Source of the DNA: an uncultured Bacteroidales bacterium
GTDB taxonomy: Bacteria > Bacteroidota > Bacteroidia > Bacteroidales > P3
Assembly: GCA_900317285.1 (NCBI GenBank)
Contig: ONGA01000013.1
Coordinates: forward strand, 1-57,860
Length of the DNA stretch: 57,860 nt
Direction: 5' to 3'
Shown piece by piece: positions 1 to 8,349 of the stretch. Positions within the stretch are counted from its first letter, which is position 1, and each line of letters opens with the position of its first letter. Below the pieces are notes generated by a model. It had not been told where the DNA came from. It worked only from the letters and a program-made list of their open reading frames with translations, and made no database searches. The position numbers were made by a program, and so were the translations under genes.

Positions 1-2
1 GA

Positions 3-88
3 CATAGGAGCATCATATACGCATCATATACGCATCATAGGAGAACCCAAGGAGAAGTATAGGAGAATGGTAGTACAACCATAGGAGG
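3..88 (-). repeat. CTCCTATG-family dispersed repeat, copy 1 (inverted)
   Basis: Read on the minus strand this is almost identical over its whole length to the element at 36614-36700 and closely similar to 18578-18666. It consists of a hairpin word (ATGGT, six bases, ACCAT), several TCTCCTATG-like units and three copies of a GATGCGTATAT-like unit. It lies outside any gene, beyond the 3' end of tRNA-Ser. I know no name for the family. Confidence 0.8.
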
Positions 89-223
89 CGTTTTTTCGCC
101 AAACGAAAAAAAATTTCTCCTATCCCATTCGCCGCTTTTCCGCATTTTTCTCCTATCTCCCGACGATTCCAAACAAAAAAACAAAGAAAGGACGGAACCA
201 CTGTCCATCCTTTCCTTTCGTCG

Positions 224-308
224 CGGAGAGAGAGGGATTCGAACCCCCGGACCCTCGCAGGTCAACGGTTTTCAAGACCGCCGCAATCGACCACTCTGCC
301 ATCTCTCC
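224..308 (-). tRNA. tRNA-Ser (anticodon TGA)
   Basis: The minus strand folds as a class II tRNA: 7-bp acceptor stem GGAGAGA/TCTCTCC, discriminator G as expected for serine, anticodon loop CTTGAAA with anticodon TGA (reads UCA), a long variable arm, and a T-arm with TTCGAAT loop. CCA is not encoded. A Bacteroidota promoter sits just upstream at 338-367. Confidence 0.93.
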
Positions 309-337
309 GAGTGCTTTCCTCTTCCGGAAAGCGGCTG

Positions 338-367
338 CAAAAATACTACATTTCCCCGACATGGCAA
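338..367 (-). promoter_or_regulatory. Promoter of tRNA-Ser
   Basis: On the minus strand TTG (367-365) is followed after 19 bases by TAGTATTTTTG-type sequence whose core TATTTTTG occupies 345-338. This matches the Bacteroidota -33/-7 pattern and faces the tRNA about 30 bases downstream. Confidence 0.75.
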
Positions 368-424
368 AATTTATTTTTTCACAGCACGTTGAAAACTTTG
401 CACGCGTATGTAAAAATTAATTCG

Positions 425-432
425 TATTTTTG
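425..432 (+). promoter_or_regulatory. Promoter -7 element of the acyltransferase gene
   Basis: TATTTTTG ends only eight bases before the ATG at 441, so the predicted transcript has at most a few leader bases. No Shine-Dalgarno sequence fits in that space. A TTG at 398-400 is somewhat far (24 bases) for the -33 element. Confidence 0.6.
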
Positions 433-440
433 CAGCCGTT

Positions 441-1001
441 ATGAGAAAAATTTGGATTGCATTTGTCAAGCTTCTCGGCTGGAAACTCATCCTCCCCGCC
501 GAGGGCTCGCGCCCCGAACTGCAGCGCTGCGTCATCCCCGTCGCCCCGCACACGTCAGCCCTTGATTATCTGATTGGTACCACCTTCCTCTGGAGCCTCG
601 GCGTCAACGGCAAAATCTTCATCAAGAAAGAGTTTTTCAAAGGCCCCCTGGGACCCGTCATGCGTCGCCTCGGCGCCATCTCCATCGACCGCGGAAACCG
701 CCACAACGACATGATCGGCACCGCCGTGCGCGAATTCGCCAAGGGCGGCCCGCTGACAATCGTCATCACCCCCGAAGGCACTCGCAAGCCCACCAAACGC
801 TGGAAACGCGGCTTCTGGGAGATTGCCCACCAGGCCGGCGTGCCCCTCGTGCCTGCCTACTGGGACTTCAAAAAGAAAGAAATCGGACTTTTCGACACCA
901 TCTGGACCACCGACGACTACGAGGCCGACCTCCGCAAGGTCCGCTCCCTCTACCGCAAGGAGATGGCGAAATACCCCGACCAGTTCATCGAAGTTGAATA
1001 A
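441..1001 (+). CDS. PlsC-like lysophospholipid acyltransferase
   Basis: This 186-residue protein is a short member of the 1-acylglycerol-3-phosphate acyltransferase superfamily, which transfers an acyl chain to a lysophospholipid at the inner membrane. The two diagnostic motifs are visible: HTSALD (HX4D, residues 37-42) and PEGTR (111-115), in the right order and spacing. There is no long N-terminal membrane segment, only a hydrophobic stretch near residues 4-20. The substrate cannot be told from sequence; it could equally serve lipid A, ornithine lipid or glycerophospholipid remodelling. It is followed 15 bases later by purL and may be cotranscribed. The start is set by a promoter ending almost at the ATG. 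Confidence 0.85.
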   Translation: MRKIWIAFVKLLGWKLILPAEGSRPELQRCVIPVAPHTSALDYLIGTTFLWSLGVNGKIFIKKEFFKGPLGPVMRRLGAISIDRGNRHNDMIGTAVREFAKGGPLTIVITPEGTRKPTKRWKRGFWEIAHQAGVPLVPAYWDFKKKEIGLFDTIWTTDDYEADLRKVRSLYRKEMAKYPDQFIEVE

Positions 1002-1016
1002 AAAAAACATCACAAT

Positions 1017-4000
1017 ATGGTAAGAAGAATCTTTGTAGAGAAGAAAGCTCCCTTTGCCGTGAAGGCAAAAGAGCTGAAGAACGAAATGAGCGAGTACCTC
1101 GGCATCGAGGCCGAAGAAGTGCGCGTGCTGATACGCTACGACGTGGAGAACGTCTCCGACGCCACCTTCGCCCAGGCCAAGCAGACCGTGTTCAGCGAAC
1201 CCCCCGTGGACAACATCTACGACGAGGATTTCCCCCACAAGGCCGACGACTTCTGCTTCACCGTGGAATACCTCCCCGGCCAGTTCGACCAGCGCGCCGA
1301 CAGCGCCGAGCAGTGCGTCAAACTGCTCAACGACAGCGAGGAACCCATCATCAAGAGCGCCACAACATACGTAATCTCTAGCAGCTCTAGCTTATCTAGC
1401 GAATCTAGAGAACAGATCATCAAGCACTGCGTCAACCCCGTCGACAGCCGCGTCACCGACGAGCCCAAGCCCGCCACCCTCGAGGACCACTTCGACGAAC
1501 CCGCCGACGTCATCACCTTCGACGGCTTCAAGGACATGGCCGAGCCCAAGCTGAAAGAACTCTACGACGGCCTCGGCCTTGCCATGACCTTCGCCGACTT
1601 CAAGCACATCCAGCGCTACTTCCACGACGAGGAGCACCGCAACCCCACCATGACCGAAATCCGCGTCCTCGACACCTACTGGAGCGACCACTGCCGCCAC
1701 ACCACCTTCGCCACCGAACTGAAGGACGTGAAGTTCGACGAGGGTTATTACAAGCCCCTCATCGAGGGCGCCTTCCAGCAGTACCTCGCCGACCATAAGG
1801 AGCACTACGCCGGTCGCACCGACAAATTCGTCTGCCTGATGGACATTGGCACCCTCGCCGCCAAACGGCTCAAGAAAGCCGGCATCCTCGACGACCAGGA
1901 GCCCAGCGACGAAATCAACGCCTGCTCCATCGTGGTGCCCGTCGTCATCGACGGCAACAAGGAGGAGTGGCTCATCAACTTCAAAAACGAGACCCACAAC
2001 CACCCGACGGAAATCGAGCCCTTCGGTGGTGCCGCCACCTGTCTCGGTGGTTGCATCCGCGACCCGCTTTCGGGACGCACCTATGTCTACCAGGCCATGC
2101 GCGTCACCGGCGCCGCCGACCCCACCAAGCCTCTCAACGAGACCCTCGCCGGCAAGCTGCCCCAGCGCAAGATTGTCACCACCGCAGCCCACGGCTACAG
2201 CTCCTACGGCAACCAGATTGGTCTTGCCACTGGCCTGGTGAACGAGATCTACCATCCCAACTACGTCGCCAAGCGCATGGAAATCGGCGCCGTCATCGCC
2301 GCTGCGCCACGCCGCGCCGTGAAACGCCTCACCTCCGACCCTGGCGACGTCATCATCCTGCTGGGTGGCCGCACCGGCCGCGACGGCATCGGCGGTGCCA
2401 CGGGTGCCTCCAAGAGCCACACCACCAAGAGCCTCACCACCTGCGGTGCCGAGGTGCAGAAGGGCAATGCCCCCACCGAGCGCAAGATCCAGCGCCTCTT
2501 CCGCCGCGAGGAAGTCTCCAGCATCATCAAGAAGTGCAACGACTTCGGCGCAGGTGGCGTCAGCGTGGCTATCGGTGAACTGGCCGACGGCCTGCAGATC
2601 AACCTCGACCGCGTCCCCAAGAAATACGCCGGTCTCGACGGCACCGAGCTCGCCATCAGCGAAAGCCAGGAACGTATGGCCGTCGTCGTCGACCCCAAGG
2701 ATGTCGACCTCATGCTGAAATATGCCGACGAGGAGAACCTCGAAGCCACCGTGGTCGCCACCGTCACCAAGGAACCCCGCATGGTCATCAGCTGGCGCGG
2801 CAAGGAGATTGTCAACCTCTCCCGCCGCTTCATCGACACCAACGGTGCCCACCAGGAGACCACCGTCAGCGTCACCATGCCTAAAAAAGCCACAGTGTCC
2901 GAGGCATCAGCCTCGGATATAAAAGGACTCTGGCTCAACACCCTGGCCGACCTCAACGTCTGCTCCCAGAAGGGCCTGGTCGAGATGTTCGACAGCAGCA
3001 TCGGTGCCGGTAGCGTGGTGATGCCCTTCGGCGGCAAATACCAGCTCACACCCACCCAGAGCATGATTGGCAAGCTGCCTCTCCTAGATGGCAAATGCGA
3101 CACCGTCACCATCATGTCCTACGGCATGGATCCCTACCAGACCACCTGGTCCCCCTTCCACGGTGCTGTGTATGCCGTGCTGAGTTCAGTGGCTAAGGTT
3201 GCCGCCGCCGGTGGCGATGCCAGCCGTGTGCGCCTCACCTTCCAGGAATATTTCAAGAAACTCGGCAACGATCCCTACCGCTGGGGAGAGCCCTTCACCG
3301 CCCTCCTCGGCGCCTACCACGCCCAGATGGGTCTCAAGCTGCCTGCCATCGGCGGTAAGGACTCCATGTCCGGCACCTTCAACGACATCGACGTGCCGCC
3401 GACGCTCTGCTCCTTCGCCGTGGGCATCAGCGACCTGCAGCATGTAGTCACCCCCGAGCTGAAACAAGCCGGCAGCCGCCTGGTGTTGCTCGACATCAAG
3501 GAAAAGGAATTCGGCATGCCCGACTACGATGACGCCCTCAACCAGTATGCCGCCCTGCGGAAAGCCATCGAGGCCGGTCAGGTGCGCAGCGCCTACGCCC
3601 TCGGCTTTGGCGGCATCATCGAGGCCGTCAGCAAGATGGCGTTCGGCAACAAGCTGGGCGTCCGCCTAGCCACCATGTCCGAGGCATCAGCCTCGGAACT
3701 GACAGCCAAGCACTACGGCTGGATTGTCGTCGAGGTGAAGGATGCCAAAGGATTGCCCTTCCGCTGCAAGGAAATTGGCGAAGTGACCGCCGAACCCGTC
3801 TTCGAGTGCAACGGCGAAAAGATTGCCCTCGAGGAGGCCCTCGCCGCCTGGCAGAAGACCCTCGAAGGAGTCTTCCCCACCAGAACCACTTCGCCCATTA
3901 GCCCCATTAAACCCATTAAACCCATTCACTTCGACACCGTCTACCAGTGCAAGCACAAAGCCGCCAAGCCGCATGTCTTCATTCCCGCCTTCCCGGGCAC

Positions 4001-4763
4001 CAACTGCGAATACGACAGCGCACGTGCCTTCAACCGCGCCGGTGCCGAAAGCGAGATTATCGTCTTCCGCAACCAGAACGGCCAGCAGATCCGTGAGAGT
4101 GTCGACGCCTACGTGAAGGCCATCAGCAACAGCCAGATCATCATGATTCCCGGCGGTTTCAGTGCAGGCGACGAGCCCGAAGGCAGCGCCAAGTTCATCA
4201 CGAGCGTCTTCCGCAACCCGCGCATCGCAGAGGCTGTAATGGAACTCCTCAACAAGCGCGACGGTCTGATGCTGGGCATCTGCAACGGCTTCCAGGCCTT
4301 GGTGAAACTCGGTCTTGTGCCCTTCGGCGAGATCCGTCCGCAGGCCGAAGACGCCCCCACGCTGACCTTCAACACCATCGGCCGCCACCAGAGCAAGATG
4401 GCGTTCACACGTGTCACCTCCAACCTCAGCCCCTGGCTGCAGCGTGCCGAACTGGGTGCCACCTACGCCATTCCCATCTCCCACGGCGAGGGCCGCTTCG
4501 TGGCACCGCAGGAGTGGATTGAACGCCTGTTCAAGAACGGGCAGGTCGCCACACAGTACTGCGACCTCTCGGGCATGCCCACCATGGACGAGGAGTACAA
4601 CATGAACGGCTCCTACTGCGCCATCGAGGGTATCACCAGCCCCGACGGCCGCGTCCTCGGCAAGATGGGCCACTCAGAGCGATGGAGCAAAGGTTCCGCC
4701 ATGAATATCCCCGGCAACTTCGACCAGCAGCTCTTCGAATCCGGCGTGGAATATTTCAAATAA
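1017..4763 (+). CDS. purL: Phosphoribosylformylglycinamidine synthase, single chain
   Basis: This enzyme converts FGAR, glutamine and ATP to FGAM in cytosolic purine synthesis. At 1248 residues it is the large, fused type. The synthetase half contains the glycine-rich GGRTGRDGIGGATGASKSHT run; the C-terminal glutamine amidotransferase has PGGFSAGDEPEGSAKF, the nucleophile C1089 in GICNGFQ, and the likely H1219/E1221 pair in GHSER. Four repetitive tracts lie in frame without breaking it: a serine-rich CTAG tract near residues 121-133, two copies of a 20-bp palindrome encoding SEASAS (residues 628 and 888), and an SPISPIKPIKPIH linker near residues 959-970 between synthetase and amidotransferase parts. 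These look like tolerated insertions at surface loops or linkers. Confidence 0.97.
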   Translation: MVRRIFVEKKAPFAVKAKELKNEMSEYLGIEAEEVRVLIRYDVENVSDATFAQAKQTVFSEPPVDNIYDEDFPHKADDFCFTVEYLPGQFDQRADSAEQCVKLLNDSEEPIIKSATTYVISSSSSLSSESREQIIKHCVNPVDSRVTDEPKPATLEDHFDEPADVITFDGFKDMAEPKLKELYDGLGLAMTFADFKHIQRYFHDEEHRNPTMTEIRVLDTYWSDHCRHTTFATELKDVKFDEGYYKPLIEGAFQQYLADHKEHYAGRTDKFVCLMDIGTLAAKRLKKAGILDDQEPSDEINACSIVVPVVIDGNKEEWLINFKNETHNHPTEIEPFGGAATCLGGCIRDPLSGRTYVYQAMRVTGAADPTKPLNETLAGKLPQRKIVTTAAHGYSSYGNQIGLATGLVNEIYHPNYVAKRMEIGAVIAAAPRRAVKRLTSDPGDVIILLGGRTGRDGIGGATGASKSHTTKSLTTCGAEVQKGNAPTERKIQRLFRREEVSSIIKKCNDFGAGGVSVAIGELADGLQINLDRVPKKYAGLDGTELAISESQERMAVVVDPKDVDLMLKYADEENLEATVVATVTKEPRMVISWRGKEIVNLSRRFIDTNGAHQETTVSVTMPKKATVSEASASDIKGLWLNTLADLNVCSQKGLVEMFDSSIGAGSVVMPFGGKYQLTPTQSMIGKLPLLDGKCDTVTIMSYGMDPYQTTWSPFHGAVYAVLSSVAKVAAAGGDASRVRLTFQEYFKKLGNDPYRWGEPFTALLGAYHAQMGLKLPAIGGKDSMSGTFNDIDVPPTLCSFAVGISDLQHVVTPELKQAGSRLVLLDIKEKEFGMPDYDDALNQYAALRKAIEAGQVRSAYALGFGGIIEAVSKMAFGNKLGVRLATMSEASASELTAKHYGWIVVEVKDAKGLPFRCKEIGEVTAEPVFECNGEKIALEEALAAWQKTLEGVFPTRTTSPISPIKPIKPIHFDTVYQCKHKAAKPHVFIPAFPGTNCEYDSARAFNRAGAESEIIVFRNQNGQQIRESVDAYVKAISNSQIIMIPGGFSAGDEPEGSAKFITSVFRNPRIAEAVMELLNKRDGLMLGICNGFQALVKLGLVPFGEIRPQAEDAPTLTFNTIGRHQSKMAFTRVTSNLSPWLQRAELGATYAIPISHGEGRFVAPQEWIERLFKNGQVATQYCDLSGMPTMDEEYNMNGSYCAIEGITSPDGRVLGKMGHSERWSKGSAMNIPGNFDQQLFESGVEYFK
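2898..2917. repeat. 20-bp palindromic element in purL, copy 1
   Basis: TCCGAGGCATCAGCCTCGGA is a perfect 8-bp inverted repeat around ATCA. An identical copy lies at 3678-3697, in the same reading phase, so both encode SEASAS plus D or E. Confidence 0.9.
3678..3697. repeat. 20-bp palindromic element in purL, copy 2
   Basis: This is identical to 2898-2917, including the two preceding bases TG. The gene has no other similarity around the two sites, which argues for insertion of a mobile or copied word rather than gene-internal duplication. Confidence 0.9.
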
Positions 4764-4776
4764 TCCAGCAAAATCG

Positions 4777-4815
4777 ACACGGGGCATGGATACCTGCATC
4801 CACGCCCCGTGTTTT
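4777..4815 (+). terminator. Terminator after purL
   Basis: A 15-bp stem (4777-4791 with 4798-4812, one non-Watson-Crick position) around a six-base loop is followed by GTTTTC. It begins 13 bases after the purL stop. The T-run is short. Confidence 0.65.
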
Positions 4816-4828
4816 CAGTAACAATCCC

Positions 4829-5641
4829 ATGAAAAAACTGACTCTTTGCCTCTCTCTAGCCGTCCTTTTGTTGGCTGGCTGCAGACATGACAACAAGGAA
4901 TTCAAGACACACACCATCAGTGGAGAAAAGTGCTGGCTTCAGATTTTTGACGAGCCGTACGTTTTCGACCTCGATACTATCGGTGTGAAGGTAACCTACT
5001 CCCTGCAATGGCCCGACAAGGGCGTGATAAGTCCGGCGGCCGAGCGGGAGCTGATGTTCCTTTGCTTTGGTGACAGCAACAAAGTCAATGTGGAGTCCGC
5101 CATCCAAGGCTGGATTGTGGAAGACGTCAACGATTTGCAACCCGTGGAGAGCTTCAACGAGGAACCTGGTTACAGCTATCTCGACATCCAGGGCACCTGC
5201 CGTAAAGACAGCACGCTTGCAACCTTTATCATCCAAACCGAAGGCTTCCCTTTCGGAGCTGCACATGGCATGCACTCGACCAACTTCCTGACTGTCGACC
5301 TTGAAACCGGCAATGCCATCCACCTTCCCGACCTCGTCGCCGACACCAACCTCCTCTGTGAGGCCATCGCCCATGCCATCCAGGACCTTGAGGTCAACAA
5401 GGAGATTCTGGAATGCCTCTTCGACGAGTTCCGCAATGTGGAGCGCATGCCTATGCCCGAGGACTTCTTCATCGACTCCACCCGCAGCACCATCGTCGTC
5501 AACTACGGTCTCTACCACATCGCCCCCTACGCCTGCGGCATCCAGAGCGTGGTGCTCCCCATCTTCTGGCTCTCCAAGCACGTCGCCCTCACCCCCTACG
5601 CCAAGCGCCTCTTCGGACCCGGAAGTAGCCTCACCCCCTAA
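4829..5641 (+). CDS. RsiV-like (DUF3298-type) lipoprotein
   Basis: The chosen ATG gives a lipoprotein signal peptide with lipobox LLAGC; the upstream extension to 4682 lies in the purL end and its terminator and is rejected. The mature part (about 250 residues) has the pattern of the DUF3298/RsiV fold: a GFPFGAAHGMHSTNFLTVDL stretch near residues 130-150 and a C-terminal YHIAPYACGIQSVVLPI segment. In other bacteria this fold senses or binds envelope ligands such as lysozyme; here the ligand is unknown, and no sigma factor gene is adjacent. The last residues (SLTP and the stop) are supplied by a REP-like element at 5627-5666, so the native C-terminus may have been replaced. Confidence 0.75.
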   Translation: MKKLTLCLSLAVLLLAGCRHDNKEFKTHTISGEKCWLQIFDEPYVFDLDTIGVKVTYSLQWPDKGVISPAAERELMFLCFGDSNKVNVESAIQGWIVEDVNDLQPVESFNEEPGYSYLDIQGTCRKDSTLATFIIQTEGFPFGAAHGMHSTNFLTVDLETGNAIHLPDLVADTNLLCEAIAHAIQDLEVNKEILECLFDEFRNVERMPMPEDFFIDSTRSTIVVNYGLYHIAPYACGIQSVVLPIFWLSKHVALTPYAKRLFGPGSSLTP

Positions 5642-5666
5642 CCCCTCTCCAAGAGGGCGAGGGGAG
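5627..5666 (+). repeat. CCTCACCCC-type REP element, copy 1
   Basis: This GC-rich word (AGCCTCACCCC, AACCCCTCTCC, AAGAG, GGCGAGGGGAG) can fold by pairing CCCCTCTCC with GGCGAGGGG. It recurs at 55954-55991 and, inverted and slightly diverged, at 56050-56084. Here it overlaps the 3' end of the lipoprotein gene and supplies its stop codon. Confidence 0.85.
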
Positions 5667-5817
5667 TTGATAGCGGGAGCAAATCCAAATTCCTTCAGAT
5701 TTCCAGGATTTTCCCCGACACGACGAAAGAAAAAAGCAGAAAAAAAATTTTCCAAGATTTCCAATATCTCGCGAAGCGGGAGAAGACAAGAACGATAACA
5801 AAAAAACATATAGAATC

Positions 5818-7281
5818 ATGAAAAAGCAAGACGTTTTAAAAGGACTCAAACCAGAGCGCGTGTGGCACTGGTTCGGTGAAATCATGCAGATTCCGCGCCC
5901 CTCGAAGCACGAAGAGCGCATCTCGGCCTACCTCGTGAACTGGGGCAAGGAGCACGGTCTCGAGACCAAGAGCGACAAGCTGGGCAATGTGCTCATCCGC
6001 AAGCCCGCCAGCAAGGGCTACGAGAAGAGCGCCGGCGTGTGCCTGCAGGCTCACATGGACATGGTCTGCGAGAAGAACAGCAGCAAGAAGTTCGACTTCA
6101 TGAAAGACCCCATCCAGCCCGTGCTGGACGGTGAGTGGCTCACGGCCGACGGCACCACCCTCGGCGCCGACGACGGTATCGGCGTGGCCGCCATCCTCGC
6201 CATCCTCGAGGACAAGAAGATTGCCCATCCCGCACTCGAAGCCCTCATCACCGTGGACGAGGAGACGGGTCTCACTGGCGCCAACGGCCTCAGCAAGAGC
6301 TGGCTCAAGAGCGACATTCTCCTCAACTTCGACGACGAGGACGAGGGCGAGTACTGCATCGGCTGCGCCGGCGGCATCGACACCACCGCCGAGATGGACT
6401 ACAAGCTGGTGCCTGCCGTGAAGGGTCACAAGGCTTTCAAGGTGAAGGTGAGCGGCCTGGTGGGCGGCCACAGCGGCGACGACATCAACCGCGGCCGCGC
6501 CTGCGCCAACAAGCTGCTGAACCGCATCCTCTGGGAGGGTACCTATAAATACGGCATGCGCCTCGCCACCATCGACGGAGGCAACCTGCGCAACGCCATC
6601 GCCCGCGAGGCCGAGGCCCTCGTCACCGTGCCCGACGACAAGGTGCGCGCCTTCAAGACCATGGTCACCAAGATGGGCAAAGCCATGGTGTTTGAGTTCC
6701 GCAGCACGGAGCCCGAGATGGAGTTCGAGATTCGCGACGTCAAGGAGATGCCGAAGAAACTCATCGACAAGGACACTCAGGAGCGCTTGGTGAACCTCCT
6801 CTACGCCTGCGCCCACGGCGTGCTGGCGATGAGCCGCGAGATTGAGAACTTCGTGGAGACCTCCACCAACCTCGCCTCCATCAAGATGCGCGACGGCATC
6901 ATCCACATCGCCACCTCGCAGCGCAGCTCCGTGGAGAGCGCCAAGATGGCCGCCGCCGCCAAGATGGAAAGCACCTTCCGCCTGGCGGGCTGCCGCGTGA
7001 AGCACAGCGACGGCTACCCCGGCTGGACGCCCAACCCCGACAGCCGCGTGCTGAAGGTGGGCGTCGAGGTCTACAAGAAGATGTACGGCAAGGAGCCCGT
7101 GGTCCGCGCCATCCATGCCGGCCTCGAATGCGGCCTCATCGGCGAGAAATATCCCAACATGGACATGATCAGCTACGGTCCCACACTGCGCGGCGTCCAT
7201 AGCCCCGACGAGCGCATCGAAATCAAGACCGTCGAGATGTTCTGGAACCAGACGCTGGAAATCCTCAAGAAGTTGAAATAA
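5818..7281 (+). CDS. pepD: Cytosol non-specific (aminoacyl-histidine) dipeptidase
   Basis: This 487-residue protein is an M20C metallopeptidase that cleaves Xaa-His and many other dipeptides in the cytosol. Metal-binding signatures are present in order: AHMDMVCEK, GADDGIGVAA, DEETGLTGANG and the SGLVGGHSGDDI dimerisation-domain motif, with length as usual for PepD. No signal peptide is visible. It is preceded by about 175 bases without a gene that hold part of a REP element and an A-rich leader, and is closed by a good terminator at 7302-7340, so it is probably monocistronic. Confidence 0.95.
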   Translation: MKKQDVLKGLKPERVWHWFGEIMQIPRPSKHEERISAYLVNWGKEHGLETKSDKLGNVLIRKPASKGYEKSAGVCLQAHMDMVCEKNSSKKFDFMKDPIQPVLDGEWLTADGTTLGADDGIGVAAILAILEDKKIAHPALEALITVDEETGLTGANGLSKSWLKSDILLNFDDEDEGEYCIGCAGGIDTTAEMDYKLVPAVKGHKAFKVKVSGLVGGHSGDDINRGRACANKLLNRILWEGTYKYGMRLATIDGGNLRNAIAREAEALVTVPDDKVRAFKTMVTKMGKAMVFEFRSTEPEMEFEIRDVKEMPKKLIDKDTQERLVNLLYACAHGVLAMSREIENFVETSTNLASIKMRDGIIHIATSQRSSVESAKMAAAAKMESTFRLAGCRVKHSDGYPGWTPNPDSRVLKVGVEVYKKMYGKEPVVRAIHAGLECGLIGEKYPNMDMISYGPTLRGVHSPDERIEIKTVEMFWNQTLEILKKLK

Positions 7282-7301
7282 ACCTCAACACACTGAAAAC
7301 C

Positions 7302-7340
7302 AACAGGGAGTGGACCGATTCCGCTCCCTGTTATTTTTTT
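7302..7340 (+). terminator. Terminator after pepD
   Basis: AACAGGGAGTGGA (7302-7314) pairs with 7320-7332 with one G-T wobble, followed by ATTTTTTT. This is a classic intrinsic terminator 20 bases after the stop. Confidence 0.9.
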
Positions 7341-7388
7341 GTCGTGAAAAAAAATCAAAATATTTCTCGGAGGGTAAGAAAAAAGTTG

Positions 7389-7396
7389 TATCTTTG
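7389..7396 (+). promoter_or_regulatory. Orphan Bacteroidota promoter
   Basis: TATCTTTG is a full match to the -7 consensus, but the next plus-strand gene is more than 2 kb away and the next gene is on the opposite strand. The roughly 110 bases downstream include a small hairpin (GGATA/TATCC) and end in two T-runs near 7486-7508. It could drive a small RNA or be left from a lost gene. Confidence 0.5.
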
Positions 7397-7532
7397 TCGG
7401 TGCAAAACAGGATAAAACCGCTATCCGTTATTTAAAATAAGCACTGACACACAGACAGTTAGTCTTTTCAGCAGCAGCATCGGAGCGTTTTTTCATTTGT
7501 TTTTTTTCATTAACACCCAATAGATTCCGGAC

Positions 7533-7622
7533 GGTAGGTCTATACTAGGTCTATGGTACCTCTATTGTAACTCTATGGTAGGTCTATGGATGCGTATATG
7601 TCGCAACTATGTTGCACCTATC
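7533..7622 (+). repeat. Degenerate CTATG-family repeat
   Basis: The stretch consists of short tandem units of the form GGTCTATG or TACCTCTAT plus one ATGCGTATATG unit. It shares the last word and the general architecture with the 18578 and 36614 elements but not the overall sequence. With the orphan promoter it accounts for the gene-free 7341-7671 interval. Confidence 0.55.
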
Positions 7623-7671
7623 CCGGCCCTATGTCATTGGGGGAGGGGAAAATGGACATATGGACAATGCT

Positions 7672-8349
7672 CTAAAACGCGGAATGCACGGCACGCACGG
7701 ATTGGCCTTCAAGACGGTGTGCATCCTCCATGCCCTGAGCGTATTCGTCAAATTCGAAGTCCCACGCCTGGAACGGTCGGTCCGTATTGAGCGAGGCGGA
7801 CCAGTAGAGGCCGTCTCTGCCTGCGTACCAGAGTTTGGAGCCTTCGCGAAAGCCAGCAGCGGGCAGGAAAAGGCTGTTGCCGTTAACGGCGGTGCAGAGG
7901 CAGCCGTTTACGCCGTCAACAGACGTCCATTCCACGGTGGTATTGTCGAGGAGTTCCTGCCACTCTTCCTTGGTGGGGATGCGTGCACCGTTGCCCAACC
8001 AGATGGCCGCGACATCGTCGTTGGGAGACAAGGTGGTCAGGTTGTCGGTGAAGCCGTTGAGACCATACTCCGGTTTGTTGCAGTACTTGGACAATTTGTC
8101 CCCGGCGTCGCCATAAGCATAGGTGCTCCATTCGTACACGTTCTTCGTACCGATCTCCCCCCAGGCAAAGTAGTCGCCATATTCCACTGGGGCGCTGGCG
8201 CCCACGTTGCATGAAGCCCACAACAAGCCACTCGGCAAGCCGAGGTCAACCCACTCGACCGTTGCATTGCTGCTGTTGTTTTCTTCCTTGCCGCAGCCCA
8301 CATAGGTCACAGTCATCATGACCACAACAGCCGCAAGCATTGTTTTCAT
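7672..8349 (-). CDS. FISUMP-type (Fib_succ_major) lipoprotein
   Basis: The ATG at 8349 gives a 225-residue lipoprotein with a hydrophobic signal and lipobox TYVGC; a GTG four codons upstream is an alternative. The body carries hallmarks of the Fibrobacter succinogenes major paralogous domain: WVDLGLPSGLLWASCNVGA near the mature N-terminus, GDYFAWGE, a RIPTKEEWQELL helix and LFLPAAGFR and GLYWSAS near the end. These C-type-lectin-like domains are abundant in Bacteroidota surface proteins; the ligand is unknown. A promoter faces it at 8430-8437, giving a leader of about 75 bases. It stands alone, between the degenerate repeat and the AT-rich cassette. Confidence 0.85.
   Translation of the reverse strand: MKTMLAAVVVMMTVTYVGCGKEENNSSNATVEWVDLGLPSGLLWASCNVGASAPVEYGDYFAWGEIGTKNVYEWSTYAYGDAGDKLSKYCNKPEYGLNGFTDNLTTLSPNDDVAAIWLGNGARIPTKEEWQELLDNTTVEWTSVDGVNGCLCTAVNGNSLFLPAAGFREGSKLWYAGRDGLYWSASLNTDRPFQAWDFEFDEYAQGMEDAHRLEGQSVRAVHSAF

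Noticed and set aside
4682-4828. N-terminal extension of the RsiV-like lipoprotein
   Set aside because: It overlaps the end of purL and its terminator, and would bury the lipoprotein signal peptide.
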